64,000 bases of DNA. Origin: VAZQ01 sp036522235 (GTDB lineage: Bacteria; Pseudomonadota; Alphaproteobacteria; Rhizobiales; Xanthobacteraceae). Location of the stretch: assembly GCA_036522235.1 (NCBI GenBank), contig DATDGG010000191.1, forward strand, positions 8,019 to 72,018. Reading direction: 5' to 3'. Shown piece by piece: positions 1 to 8,283 of this stretch (positions within the stretch are counted from its first letter, which is position 1; each line of letters opens with the position of its first letter). The notes under the pieces are model-generated. The model worked only from the letters and a program-made list of their open reading frames with translations, was not told the DNA's origin and did not search any database. Both the position numbers and the translations under genes were made by a program.

Positions 1-1
1 C

Positions 2-316
2 TATCTCGGCCAGTCGCGGGTGAAGACCGCCAAGCTGCAGATCGAGAGCTTGAGCTCCGCGCTTGATCTCTTCTACATGGATGCGGGCCGCTACCCGACG
101 AGCTCCGAGGGCCTCGACGCGCTCGCCAAGCGGCCGACCGATGTCGAGAACTGGAATGGCCCTTACCTCAAGGGCTCGCGCGTGCCGGTCGATCCCTGGG
201 GGCACGCCTACCACTATCGTTCGCTGACCGATCATCTTCCGCCCTATGAGATCGTCTCCTTCGGGTCGGACGGCCGCGAGGGCAGCGGGGACAATATTTC
301 GAATGTCGAGCACTGA
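2..316 (+). CDS. gspG: Type II secretion major pseudopilin GspG (5' end outside window)
   Basis: This is the C-terminal part of the major pseudopilin, which forms the piston-like pilus of the type II secretion system in the inner membrane. The frame is open from the first bases of the window. The visible part has the family's mature region: a helix with LSSALDLFYMDAGRYPTSSEGL, then the calcium-loop region WNGPYLKGSRVPVDPWGHAYHY and a C-terminal SFGSDGREGSGDN. The prepilin cleavage site and hydrophobic N-terminus lie upstream of the window. Its end overlaps gspH. No gspE or gspF is seen, so they probably lie upstream. Confidence 0.93.
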   Translation, partial: YLGQSRVKTAKLQIESLSSALDLFYMDAGRYPTSSEGLDALAKRPTDVENWNGPYLKGSRVPVDPWGHAYHYRSLTDHLPPYEIVSFGSDGREGSGDNISNVEH

Positions 317-755
317 CCGCGAGGGCGGCTTCACGCTCCTCGAGGTCACGGCGGTGATGCTGATCATCGCCCTTGTCGCGACGCTTGTGATCACCATGAC
401 GCCCGGAACCGGGCGCGCCGGATTGAAAGCCGTCACGTTGCAGGCCGCGGCCCTGCTGCGGCGCCAGCGTACGGAGGCCATTCTGGGCGGCCGCGAGCGG
501 CACGTTGCGCTCGACGGCGCCCGCCGCATTCTGGTCGGCGACGGCGGCGACGCCGTCGCCGTCCCACGCGATGTCGCGGTCGACCTGCTCGGCGCCGATG
601 CGATCTGGTCGGGACGGCAAGCGGTCGTTCGCTTCGACCCGGACGGGGCGTCGACGGGCGCCGTGCTCAGGCTTTCGCACGAAAAGGCCGAATATGAGAT
701 TCGCGTCAATTGGTTCACCGGCAGCGTCGACGTCGTTGCGACGTCGGCGCCATAG
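303..755 (+). CDS. gspH: Type II secretion minor pseudopilin GspH
   Basis: Minor pseudopilin of about 150 residues. I chose the ATG at 303 because it places the type IV prepilin motif near the N-terminus: GGFTLLEV follows MSSTDRE, so cleavage falls after the Gly and a hydrophobic helix (VMLIIALVATLVI) follows. The frame stays open further upstream, but that would bury the leader. The gene overlaps the end of gspG by 14 bases and the start of gspI, as expected in a tightly coupled gsp operon. Confidence 0.88.
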   Translation: MSSTDREGGFTLLEVTAVMLIIALVATLVITMTPGTGRAGLKAVTLQAAALLRRQRTEAILGGRERHVALDGARRILVGDGGDAVAVPRDVAVDLLGADAIWSGRQAVVRFDPDGASTGAVLRLSHEKAEYEIRVNWFTGSVDVVATSAP

Positions 756-1173
756 CCGACGCGGCTTCACGCTGCTGGAGGCGCTGGTCGCCCTGACGGT
801 CGTCTTGGCGTTTGCCGCGGCGCTCGGCCCGGTCCTGTTTCAGGCGCGCCGTATCATGGCGAGCGCCGATGACCGGGTCGCGGCGCAGATCCTTCTGCGC
901 GCGCTGCTGGCCGATCCGGTCGATCCCGCAAGCCTGAGCAGTCTTTCGCGTGAGGGCGAGAGCGCCGGCTTGCGGTGGCGCGTGACTGCGGAGCCTGCGA
1001 CCATCGAGGCCATGTTTCCGCGCACTGCATCGGCCCCGCGCGCCGCCACGGCCGGTCCCGCGCAGCCGCTGCCGAGCTGGGTCGCCTACCGGGTGGTCGC
1101 GCGCGTCTCCTGGGCGGCGGGGCAGTTCGTCAGCGCCGAGACCGTGCGGCTCGGAAAGTCGGAATCGGAATAA
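736..1173 (+). CDS. gspI: Type II secretion minor pseudopilin GspI
   Basis: Minor pseudopilin of about 145 residues. The prepilin motif is RRGFTLLEALVALTVVLAFAAAL. No ATG lies close upstream, so I chose the TTG at 736, which gives a short basic leader (MRRRRHSRRG) before the cleavage site. This start overlaps gspH by 20 bases. GspI normally forms the pilus tip with GspJ and GspK, and both follow immediately. The start codon is less certain than the identity. Confidence 0.83.
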   Translation: MRRRRHSRRGFTLLEALVALTVVLAFAAALGPVLFQARRIMASADDRVAAQILLRALLADPVDPASLSSLSREGESAGLRWRVTAEPATIEAMFPRTASAPRAATAGPAQPLPSWVAYRVVARVSWAAGQFVSAETVRLGKSESE

Positions 1174-1176
1174 GCC

Positions 1177-1938
1177 ATGAGCCGCGATCGCGCACCGTCC
1201 GCAAAGCAGGGCTTCACTTTGGTCGAAGTCCTGGCCGCGCTTGCGATCGCGTCAGTCATCGTCATGGCAACCGCCGCGCTCATGCACAATGTCGTACTTT
1301 CGTTCGATCGGGGTGCGAACCGCGCGAGCGCGGGGGAGCGCCTCGTGCTTGCGGCCGAGCGTCTTGCAACCGATATCGGCTCCGCCCGTTTTGTGCTGCA
1401 GGGGACATCGCCGGGCGCGCTTGCGGCCTTCGTGGGCGGTCCGACGAAAATCACCTTCATCGGCGCTGGAATTGTCGATCCTGCTGCGCGCCGGGAGGGA
1501 GGCATGCCGGCGGTGCCGGAAGTCATCAGCGTGGCGGTCGAGGCGGGCGATGACACGACCGCGTTGGTCCGCCGCCGCGGCGCTTGGCGCGACCCGCGCG
1601 CGCGGCTCGCCGATGTGGCGTTGCGCGACGAGGTCGTGCTGGTTGCGGGACAGTTCGACGCGGCCTTCTCGTTCGCGCGCATGGGGCCGGAGGGCGCGCT
1701 CTCCTGGAGCAGCAGCTGGGCCGGCGAGCAGACCCTGCCGCGCCTGGTGAAGCTCAGCCTGCGCGATCGCTTGAGCGGCGTCGATTTGCTGGGCGGGGCC
1801 GAATTCGTGATCCGATCCGACGCATCGCGCGCCTGCGCGCAAGCGGGCGCCACCACGGACTGCCTCGCCAATCCGGCCGGCCCCCGGCCCGGAGCCGCGC
1901 CTGCGAATTCCCCGATGCCGACAGGGGGGCGCCGGTGA
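1177..1938 (+). CDS. gspJ: Type II secretion minor pseudopilin GspJ
   Basis: Minor pseudopilin of 253 residues. The N-terminus MSRDRAPSAKQGFTLVEV carries the prepilin cleavage site, and the hydrophobic helix ALAIASVIVMATAALM follows. GspJ sits in the tip complex with GspI and GspK. It starts 3 bases after gspI and its stop overlaps the GTG start of gspK (GTGA). Its central and C-terminal parts are rich in Ala and Arg and poorly conserved, as usual for this subunit. Confidence 0.86.
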   Translation: MSRDRAPSAKQGFTLVEVLAALAIASVIVMATAALMHNVVLSFDRGANRASAGERLVLAAERLATDIGSARFVLQGTSPGALAAFVGGPTKITFIGAGIVDPAARREGGMPAVPEVISVAVEAGDDTTALVRRRGAWRDPRARLADVALRDEVVLVAGQFDAAFSFARMGPEGALSWSSSWAGEQTLPRLVKLSLRDRLSGVDLLGGAEFVIRSDASRACAQAGATTDCLANPAGPRPGAAPANSPMPTGGRR

Positions 1939-2843
1939 ATAGCAAAACGCGCGCGGGGGTGATCCTGCTGACCGTCCTGTGGACGGTCGCCTTGCTCGCG
2001 ACGCTGGCCATGGCGGCGTCGCTGACCTTTCGCGGTTTCGCTTCGATCATGGCCATCGACCGCGACCGCGCGAAAGTCGACGGGCTCTTGACCGCGGGCC
2101 TCGAAGTGGCGGCTGGCCTCGCGTCGAGCGCCGGAGAGAGGCCACTGCTTGGTGTGGAATCCACGGTCACGCTGTCGAGCGGAACCGTGCGCATCCGTCT
2201 CGACGATGAAGGCGGCCGCATCGACATCGGAAAGGCGCCGCCCGAAGTGCTCGCGGCCTTGCTGCGCTCGATTGGAGCACCCGAGGCAGATGCGGTCGCT
2301 CGCGCGATCGTCACTTGGCGCAAGCCCGACACGGATGCCGGCCAGCCGCAAGCGCCCGCTGCCGCGAGCGCGTCCAATGCCGTGACCGCGAACGCGTCCA
2401 ATACCACGACTGTCGCCAAGGCCGGCGCTCCAGACTCGATCTTCACCGATGTGGCGCAACTCGCCCAAGTCCCCGGCATGCGTCCGCAATGGATTGCCGC
2501 GTTCGCTCCGCTCGTCACCGTGTTCGGCAACGAGACCGTCAATCCGCTGACCGCGCCGGCTCAAGTCCTGGCGGTGCTTCCCGGTGTCGACCCGGCGCGG
2601 CTTGCGGCTTTTCTCGATGCGCGCTCGGTCATGACGGATCCTCAGCAGGCGGCGGCGAGCTTCGGAGCGGCGCAGACTTTTCTCGCGGTCAAGCCGGCGC
2701 AGGCGGTAGCGGTGCATCTCGCCGCCGCGCTGGCCGATGGCTACGCGGCCGAGGCCGAGGCCGTGATCGTCTGTCTGCCGAAGGATCGCCAGCCCTGTCG
2801 GGTCCTAGCCTGGAATCCCGTAGCGCCGCGCTCACGGCCTTAA
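1935..2843 (+). CDS. gspK: Type II secretion minor pseudopilin GspK
   Basis: GspK caps the pseudopilus tip. The GTG at 1935 overlaps the gspJ stop (GTGA). The N-terminus VNSKTRAGVILLTVLWTVALLATLAMAA is the K-type prepilin leader and helix, in which Glu+5 is typically absent. The 302-residue length, the repeated 'EAD...I..W' segment around residue 115, and a C-terminal SAM-like region with NPLTAPAQVLAVLPGVDPARL are all typical of GspK. A low-complexity Ala/Asn insert lies near residues 135-160. Confidence 0.85.
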   Translation: MNSKTRAGVILLTVLWTVALLATLAMAASLTFRGFASIMAIDRDRAKVDGLLTAGLEVAAGLASSAGERPLLGVESTVTLSSGTVRIRLDDEGGRIDIGKAPPEVLAALLRSIGAPEADAVARAIVTWRKPDTDAGQPQAPAAASASNAVTANASNTTTVAKAGAPDSIFTDVAQLAQVPGMRPQWIAAFAPLVTVFGNETVNPLTAPAQVLAVLPGVDPARLAAFLDARSVMTDPQQAAASFGAAQTFLAVKPAQAVAVHLAAALADGYAAEAEAVIVCLPKDRQPCRVLAWNPVAPRSRP

Positions 2844-2863
2844 AACGGGCGCGTGCCCGATGG

Positions 2864-3910
2864 ATGGAGCTCATGCCGATACTCGCGGTCTGGACAAGGT
2901 GGATCGAAATTCTTGCCGGCCTCTTGGTGGCCATGCACGAGGCCTGGCGGTCGCGGCGCGCGCTCTCCGTCGCGCTCGAAGACAAACGCCTGGTCGTTCG
3001 TTCCGGCGTCGACGGCGCGAGGGCGAAAGTGCCGGCCGCGGCCGAGCTCGCCGGCGCGGCGCGCCGGCATTGCATCACGCTCGAGCTTCCCGCCGAGGAG
3101 GTCGTGCTGCAGCGGATCAACGTGCCGGCGCGGGCGCGCGAGTTTCTTCCCGGAATCGTGCGCAACCAGATCGAGCGCCTGTCGCCCTGGCCGGCCGACC
3201 AAGTGGTCTACGGGTTCGATGCCACGGCGAGCGAAGGCGATGCGGACACGCTCGACGCGCGCGTCATGATGACGTCGCGCGCCGCGGTCGAGGCGGCGCG
3301 CGGCGAGCTCGCCGCGCTCGGGGTGACGGCCGATCGGATCGTTGCCCGCGAGGTCGGTGATACGCCCGCGCCGCCGCTGACTTTGTGGTCGCGGTTCGAC
3401 AACGGGCCGGGGAGGGGGCTTGAACGGGCCCACCGGATGGTCGGCGTTGCGGTGCTCGCCACGGTGCTGGCGAGCGGCAGCGTCGCGGCCTGGGCGCTCG
3501 CATCGGCGAGCGCCTTGCGCACGGAGAGCGAGGACGTGGCGGCGCGCGCGGCCACGCTGCAGCGGCAGTTGCAGGGGGCGCGCGCGGCAGCGCCGAGCGC
3601 ATCGCTCGCTCCGCCCGAGCGCGCCTGGGCTTTGAAAGACACCGCGCCCGCGGGCGTGATCGTTCTCGACACGCTGTCGCAGGCGTTGCCGGATAGCGCC
3701 TATCTCACCGAGCTCACGCTGCAGAAGTCGACCGTGCGGATCGTCGGCTTGACCAGCGATGCCCCCGCGCTGATCGCCCCGCTCGAGCATTTCGGGCAGT
3801 TCGCCGATGTGCGTTTTTTTGCGCCGACCACGCGCGGTCCCGACGGCAGGCTGTTCTGGTTTCACATCGAGGCACGAGTCGAGCCGCATAACGGCGGCGC
3901 GGAGGACTGA
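2864..3910 (+). CDS. gspL: Type II secretion protein GspL-like (PilN-type)
   Basis: Inner-membrane platform component of 348 residues. An N-terminal cytoplasmic actin-like part (about residues 1-190, with LELPAEEVVLQRINVPAR and QIERLSPWP) is followed by one membrane helix near residue 190 (MVGVAVLATVLASGSVAAWALA). The rest is a periplasmic PilN-like domain ending in LTELTLQKSTVRIVG...F...TTRGPDGRLFWFHIEA. I chose ATG 2864 as the first start after gspK; ATG 2873 is an alternative. GspL recruits the GspE ATPase and pairs with GspM, which follows. Confidence 0.8.
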   Translation: MELMPILAVWTRWIEILAGLLVAMHEAWRSRRALSVALEDKRLVVRSGVDGARAKVPAAAELAGAARRHCITLELPAEEVVLQRINVPARAREFLPGIVRNQIERLSPWPADQVVYGFDATASEGDADTLDARVMMTSRAAVEAARGELAALGVTADRIVAREVGDTPAPPLTLWSRFDNGPGRGLERAHRMVGVAVLATVLASGSVAAWALASASALRTESEDVAARAATLQRQLQGARAAAPSASLAPPERAWALKDTAPAGVIVLDTLSQALPDSAYLTELTLQKSTVRIVGLTSDAPALIAPLEHFGQFADVRFFAPTTRGPDGRLFWFHIEARVEPHNGGAED

Positions 3911-3912
3911 TC

Positions 3913-4464
3913 ATGAGAATGCTCAACCGTCCACAGGTGATCGCGGTGGCGGCGCTGGGCCTGGTGCTGGTCGCATGCGCCCTGTCGGTCGCGCTCACGC
4001 TCGAATTGCGCTTCGATGCGGTCCAGGAACTTTCGGACCGGCAGGACGTGCTGGCGCGCCTGGAGACGCGCGCGCGTGCGCGGAGCGAGGCGCGCGGCCC
4101 GGGCCGAACCGCGGCGGCGCCCGCCCAGGCCTTCCTGGACGCGCCGACCGCGGGCCTGGCGGGCGCCGAGCTGCAGGCCTATGTGGCGCGGCTCGCCGAC
4201 CAGCACGCGGTGCTGGTATCGTTCGGAACACAGGCTTCCGCCGGCGAGGATGCGGCCGACGCGGTTCGGATCGAGGCGAGCCTCGAGGTCGGCCTCGCCG
4301 CGCTGCAAGTGCTGCTCCACCAGCTGGAGACCGGCACGCCTTATGTATTTGTAGAATCCATGACGGTCCGCCCGGTGACCGCGACCGCTACGGGCGGCGC
4401 GGAAAATGCGCCGCTGCGGGTGACGTTGGGCTTGCGGGCGCTATGGCGGCGGAGGACGGCATGA
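3913..4464 (+). CDS. gspM: Type II secretion protein GspM-like
   Basis: Protein of 183 residues with a short cytoplasmic start, one N-terminal membrane helix (VIAVAALGLVLVACALSVALTL), and a periplasmic domain. The domain includes FVESMTVRPV, a PilO/GspM-like ferredoxin-fold strand pattern. It partners GspL in the inner-membrane platform. It starts 2 bases after gspL and its stop overlaps the next start (ATGA). Identity rests on position and architecture more than on residue motifs. Confidence 0.76.
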   Translation: MRMLNRPQVIAVAALGLVLVACALSVALTLELRFDAVQELSDRQDVLARLETRARARSEARGPGRTAAAPAQAFLDAPTAGLAGAELQAYVARLADQHAVLVSFGTQASAGEDAADAVRIEASLEVGLAALQVLLHQLETGTPYVFVESMTVRPVTATATGGAENAPLRVTLGLRALWRRRTA

Positions 4465-4997
4465 CTGATTTTCACCGCCGGGCGATGATCGCTTGTCTCC
4501 TCCTCCTGCACGCGCCGGCGCTCGCGGCTGATGCGGGGGCTCCGCCCGACCCTCCATCCGGCCTGGTCAATCCGCTCGCGGCCTGGTCGCTTGATCGGCT
4601 GTCGGCCACCCGCGATCGGCCGCTATTCGCCCCGACCCGTCGCCCGTCGCCTCCGCCGCCCGCGCCGGTCGCCCGCGTCATCGAGGCGGCGCCGGCGGCA
4701 CCGCCGCCAAGGCTCACCCTGCTCGGGATCGTGACCGAAGCCGATGGCGCCCGCGCCATGGTGCGTACCGAAGCGTCCGACAAGGTGGTCCGGGCGCGGC
4801 TCGGCGATGAGATCGCGGGATGGAAGGTGACACAGATCGAGCCGCGCCGCGTCATCCTCTCGCTTGACGAGCGTTCCGTCAGCTTTACGCTGTTTGCTGG
4901 CGTGGGAGCAAAGGCCACGCGCGCCCCGTCCGGCCCCCCCGACCCGCAGGCGCAGAATGTGGCGGAGGAACGGATCGACCGCCGATCCGGCCGTTAG
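4461..4997 (+). CDS. Type II secretion GspN/GspC-like periplasmic protein
   Basis: Protein of 178 residues with an N-terminal signal or membrane segment (MIACLLLLHAPALAADA). A Pro-rich linker (about residues 55-80) is followed by a small beta domain (LTLLGIVTEADGARAMVRT... GWKVTQIEPRRVILSL) resembling the homology region of GspC/PilP that contacts the secretin. It lies between gspM and gspD, where GspN or GspC is expected. No other GspC candidate is visible here, so it may supply that role; this is inference. The ATG at 4461 overlaps the gspM stop; ATG 4443 is also possible. Confidence 0.62.
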   Translation: MTDFHRRAMIACLLLLHAPALAADAGAPPDPPSGLVNPLAAWSLDRLSATRDRPLFAPTRRPSPPPPAPVARVIEAAPAAPPPRLTLLGIVTEADGARAMVRTEASDKVVRARLGDEIAGWKVTQIEPRRVILSLDERSVSFTLFAGVGAKATRAPSGPPDPQAQNVAEERIDRRSGR

Positions 4998-5310
4998 GTC
5001 CTCAACAACAAAAAGTTTGGAGATCAATCGCCGATCCTTGGATCGATCAGCCCGTGTTCTGGTATCCGGGTGCGCGCGGGAAGTTCATGTGGCATTTGCG
5101 CAACATAGCTTCGCCACCGCTGTCATGTAACCGTTATCTCCAAGCCATAGCTTGCCTTCCGACGCTTCCGGTAGGCGCCCGCCTACAATCAACCGCGCCG
5201 CGCGGGGGTTTGCGCGCGTTTGACGGGGGCTCATCGCGCGTACCGATCGGCGGGGATCGTCGAGGGGGTGAGGGGGAGTTGTTGGTTTGCGATGCGTCCA
5301 ATGGCTGCAT
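4998..5310. other. Gene-free stretch before gspD
   Basis: No convincing gene lies in these 313 bases between the gspN/C-like gene and gspD. The one recognisable feature is a possible Pho-box-like pair of heptamers, listed separately. The gap suggests that gspD-gspO may have their own promoter. Confidence 0.5.
5120..5137 (+). promoter_or_regulatory. Possible Pho-box-like site upstream of gspD
   Basis: CTGTCAT-GTAA-CCGTTAT resembles a PhoB box (two CTGTCAT-type heptamers 11 bases apart, start to start). The first heptamer is exact and the second matches 5 of 7. It lies about 175 bases before gspD. A single weak half-site in a long window can occur by chance, so this is only a candidate. Confidence 0.3.
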
Positions 5311-7692
5311 ATGTCGCGTATCCTGCTGCAGGTCTGTGTCGCAGCGGCAATCTGCGATTCCTTGCTTGGTTGCGCGGTCAAGGACAACTACTCGTTTCCG
5401 GCTAGCGACATCGTCGACACCATCCGCAATGCCGACCTGGGCGCCCGGTCGCCTGCCGCCGAGCGTCCATCGGGCACCGCCAACCAGGCCGCCCGGCCTC
5501 TGCTCGTGCCCGGTGCCGACGCCGACGCTGCCGTGCCGGGATCGCGCCAAGCGGACGCGGCACCGCGCATCCAGGCGAGCGCTCCGGGCGTGGTCGCCAG
5601 CGCCGCCGGCATCGAGTTCAACTTCGAGGGCGCCGATATCGCGACCGTCGCCAAGTCGCTCATCGGTGATACGCTTGGCCTCGCCTTCGTGGTCGATCCG
5701 CGCGTGCAAGGCACCGTGACCTTTGCGTCGACCGGGCCCATCGCCCGCAAGGACGTGCTGCCGATTTTCGAAAGCATCCTGCGGATGTCGAGCGCGGCAC
5801 TGGTGCGCGAGGCCAATCTCGTGAAGATCGTTCCGATACCGGAGGCCGCCGGTGCGGGCGCCATGAGCGCCGGCACCGGCCAGCCCGGATTCGGCGTGTC
5901 GGTCGTGCCGCTGCGTTACACCTCGGCCGCGTCGGTCGCGCGGATGGCGGAGAACTTCCTCTCCCGCCCGGGCGCCATTCGGGCCGATCAGGCGCGCAAC
6001 CTGCTGCTGGTCCAGGGCACCAGCGTCGAGCGGCAATCGGCGCTCGATGTGATCGCGACCTTCGACGTGGAATGGCTGCGCAACCAATCGGTCGGGGTCT
6101 ATCCGCTGAAGTCGACCACGCCGGAGACCATGATTTCGGAGCTGGAGAAGCTGTTCCAGGCCGGCGAGAACGGGCAGGGCCAGGGCGCCGTCCAGTTCCA
6201 GGGCATCTCGCGCATGAATGCCGTGATGGTGGTGGCCAAGAGTGCGCGAACGCTCGATCGGGTGACGCAGTGGGTGCGGCGGCTCGACCGATCCGACACC
6301 ACCGGCAATGCGTTGCGAACCTATAAACTACGCTACGGCAATGCGCAGCAGGTGGCCAAGATTCTGAGCGATATATTCGTCGGGCGGACCGGCACGAGCG
6401 CCGAGAGCCCGGCGGGTCAGCTGGCGCCGGGCGTCGCCTCCACGCAGTCGCGCCTCGATTCGCTCGGGAGCGGCAGCCTCGGCGCGAGCAACGCCAATGC
6501 GGGGGCTTCCGCGAGTGGCGCCAACCAGGGCGTCAGCGTTGGTGGAAACACCGGTCGCGCCGGCGGTTCCGCGGCGGCCGATTTCGAAGGATTTGCCGGC
6601 CAGCGCGGCGGCGACAACGACAACGGCACCGCTGGCCTGCCGAGCGGAAGTATCGGCCGCGGTGTGTTCCAGAACGTGCGCATCACCGCCGACACCAGCG
6701 CGAATGCGATCGTGATCTATTCCAACCAGGAGGACTTCCGGGCGATCGAGCGCGCGTTGCGCGATATCGACCGGCCGCGCCTGCAGGTCGCGATCGACGC
6801 TACGGTCGCCGAGGTGACGCTCACGGATCAGCTGCAATATGGGGTGCAGCATTTCTTCACCAGCGCCGATGTCGGCATGGCGGGCGACAAGGGTTCGGTC
6901 GGGATGTTCCCGGCGGCGGCGCCGACGACCACGTCATCGGCCACCTCGACCTCCACTGCGGCGGCGGTTGCGCAGACGGTTCAAGCCGCATTCCTGCAGC
7001 GGGTCCTGCCCGGCTTCAACCTGCTGCTCGGGCCGGAGGCGCAGCCGCGGGTGATCCTTTCGGCGCTTTCCACCATCACCGACGTGAAGGTGTTGTCCTC
7101 GCCCTCTTTGGTCGTGATCGACAATCAGCCGGCCGCGCTCGAGGTCGGCAATCAGATTCCGGTCACCACCAGCACCGCGACCCTGCTGTCCAACTCGAAC
7201 ACGCCGGTCGTCAACACGATCGAGATGCGCAGTACCGGCGTCATTTTGAAGGTGCTTCCCCGCGTTCATGCCAACGGCCTGGTCCAGCTCGAGATCGAGC
7301 AGGAGATTTCCAACGTCGTCAATCCGAACCAGCAGACCTTGACGCCCACGATCTCGCAACGGCGCATCCACTCGACCGTGGCGGTGACGAGCGGCCAGAC
7401 CGTGCTGCTCGGCGGCCTGATCAGCGAGCAGCAGGACAATTCCAAGGACGGGATCCCGGGCCTCAACCAGATCAAGTATCTCGGCGACCTCCTGGGCAAC
7501 ACGTCCAGGAGCCGGCAGCGGTCCGAGATCATCGTGTTCATCAGGCCGCAGGTGGTTCGCGACGGCGTCGATCAACAGGCCGTCACCCAGGAGTTCCGCG
7601 AGCGGCTGGAATCCATGCGTGCCCCCAGGGAGTTCATCGAAGGCAAGGATGCTTCGCCCGTGCCGCGGCCAGCCGCCGGCCGCAGGAACTGA
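5311..7692 (+). CDS. gspD: Type II secretion outer-membrane secretin GspD
   Basis: Secretin of 793 residues that forms the outer-membrane channel. I chose the ATG at 5311 because it gives a lipoprotein signal, MSRILLQVCVAAAICDSLLGC, with the lipobox Cys at about residue 21; the frame is open a little further upstream. After a linker come the N0 domain (FEGADIATVAKSLIGDTLGLAFVVDPRVQGTVTF) and the N1-N3 repeats. The third is interrupted by a Gly/Ala/Ser-rich loop. The secretin core ends in TVLLGGLISE...GIPGLNQIKYLGDLLGNTSR and EIIVFIRPQVV. A lipid anchor suggests self-piloting. Confidence 0.95.
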   Translation: MSRILLQVCVAAAICDSLLGCAVKDNYSFPASDIVDTIRNADLGARSPAAERPSGTANQAARPLLVPGADADAAVPGSRQADAAPRIQASAPGVVASAAGIEFNFEGADIATVAKSLIGDTLGLAFVVDPRVQGTVTFASTGPIARKDVLPIFESILRMSSAALVREANLVKIVPIPEAAGAGAMSAGTGQPGFGVSVVPLRYTSAASVARMAENFLSRPGAIRADQARNLLLVQGTSVERQSALDVIATFDVEWLRNQSVGVYPLKSTTPETMISELEKLFQAGENGQGQGAVQFQGISRMNAVMVVAKSARTLDRVTQWVRRLDRSDTTGNALRTYKLRYGNAQQVAKILSDIFVGRTGTSAESPAGQLAPGVASTQSRLDSLGSGSLGASNANAGASASGANQGVSVGGNTGRAGGSAAADFEGFAGQRGGDNDNGTAGLPSGSIGRGVFQNVRITADTSANAIVIYSNQEDFRAIERALRDIDRPRLQVAIDATVAEVTLTDQLQYGVQHFFTSADVGMAGDKGSVGMFPAAAPTTTSSATSTSTAAAVAQTVQAAFLQRVLPGFNLLLGPEAQPRVILSALSTITDVKVLSSPSLVVIDNQPAALEVGNQIPVTTSTATLLSNSNTPVVNTIEMRSTGVILKVLPRVHANGLVQLEIEQEISNVVNPNQQTLTPTISQRRIHSTVAVTSGQTVLLGGLISEQQDNSKDGIPGLNQIKYLGDLLGNTSRSRQRSEIIVFIRPQVVRDGVDQQAVTQEFRERLESMRAPREFIEGKDASPVPRPAAGRRN

Positions 7693-7699
7693 GGCGCCG

Positions 7700-8263
7700 G
7701 TGTCGGAGGCGGACCTTCGTCCCGCCCCGCGGGTTCTGCTCGCCGGCATCGCCGCGGTGGCGGTCGTTTCGTTTGCGTCATTGGCCTTTCCGGCGGCGCT
7801 GGCCTCGACGCTGCTCGGGGCATTGATGATCGCCGGCGCCGAGGTGGACGCGCGCACGTTCCTCTTGCCCGACACCGTGACCATCGGTGCGCTTGCCACC
7901 GGCATTGCGGCCGCGGCCGCGCTCGATCCATTCGACCCCGGATGGAGCGCGGGGGCGGCGGCGCTGCGCGCGGCGGGGGCGGCGGCCGTCCTGTTGTCGG
8001 TGCGGTGGGGCTATGCCCGGCTGCGCCACCGCGAAGGCCTCGGCATCGGCGACGTCAAGCTCGCCGCCGGTATTGGGGCATGGCTCCCGCTCGATGCCAT
8101 CCCGGTTTGCTTTGCGCTCGCGGCGAGCGCCGCGCTGATCCTGGTGCTGGTGGCCCATGTCCGCGGCCGCCCGCTGGAGGCCGCCACCAAGCTTCCGTTC
8201 GGCGCCTTCCTCTGCCCGGCGCTGTGGCTGGTGTTCTATGCCGGCGTCTTTCCCTCCGCCTGA
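7700..8263 (+). CDS. gspO: Prepilin peptidase GspO (short A24 type)
   Basis: Membrane aspartyl protease that cleaves the leaders of the pseudopilins encoded upstream. It has 187 residues and several membrane helices. The two catalytic Asp sites are visible: AGAEVDARTFLLPD (first Asp) and GLGIGDVKLAAGIGAWL (the GxGD motif). It lacks the N-terminal cytoplasmic Cys-rich methyltransferase domain of full-length GspO/PilD, so it is a peptidase-only form. I chose GTG 7700, just after gspD, because earlier codons would overlap gspD. Confidence 0.85.
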   Translation: MSEADLRPAPRVLLAGIAAVAVVSFASLAFPAALASTLLGALMIAGAEVDARTFLLPDTVTIGALATGIAAAAALDPFDPGWSAGAAALRAAGAAAVLLSVRWGYARLRHREGLGIGDVKLAAGIGAWLPLDAIPVCFALAASAALILVLVAHVRGRPLEAATKLPFGAFLCPALWLVFYAGVFPSA

Positions 8264-8283
8264 AAGGGGGAGGGAAGAGAGGA

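Noticed and set aside
1086..2717. Long antisense frame (543 codons) across gspI-gspK
   Set aside because: GC-rich shadow of the plus-strand gsp genes: Arg-rich, no domain and no ribosome site. The same holds for other long antisense frames, for example across 5134-6087, 6934-7905 and 7778-9139.
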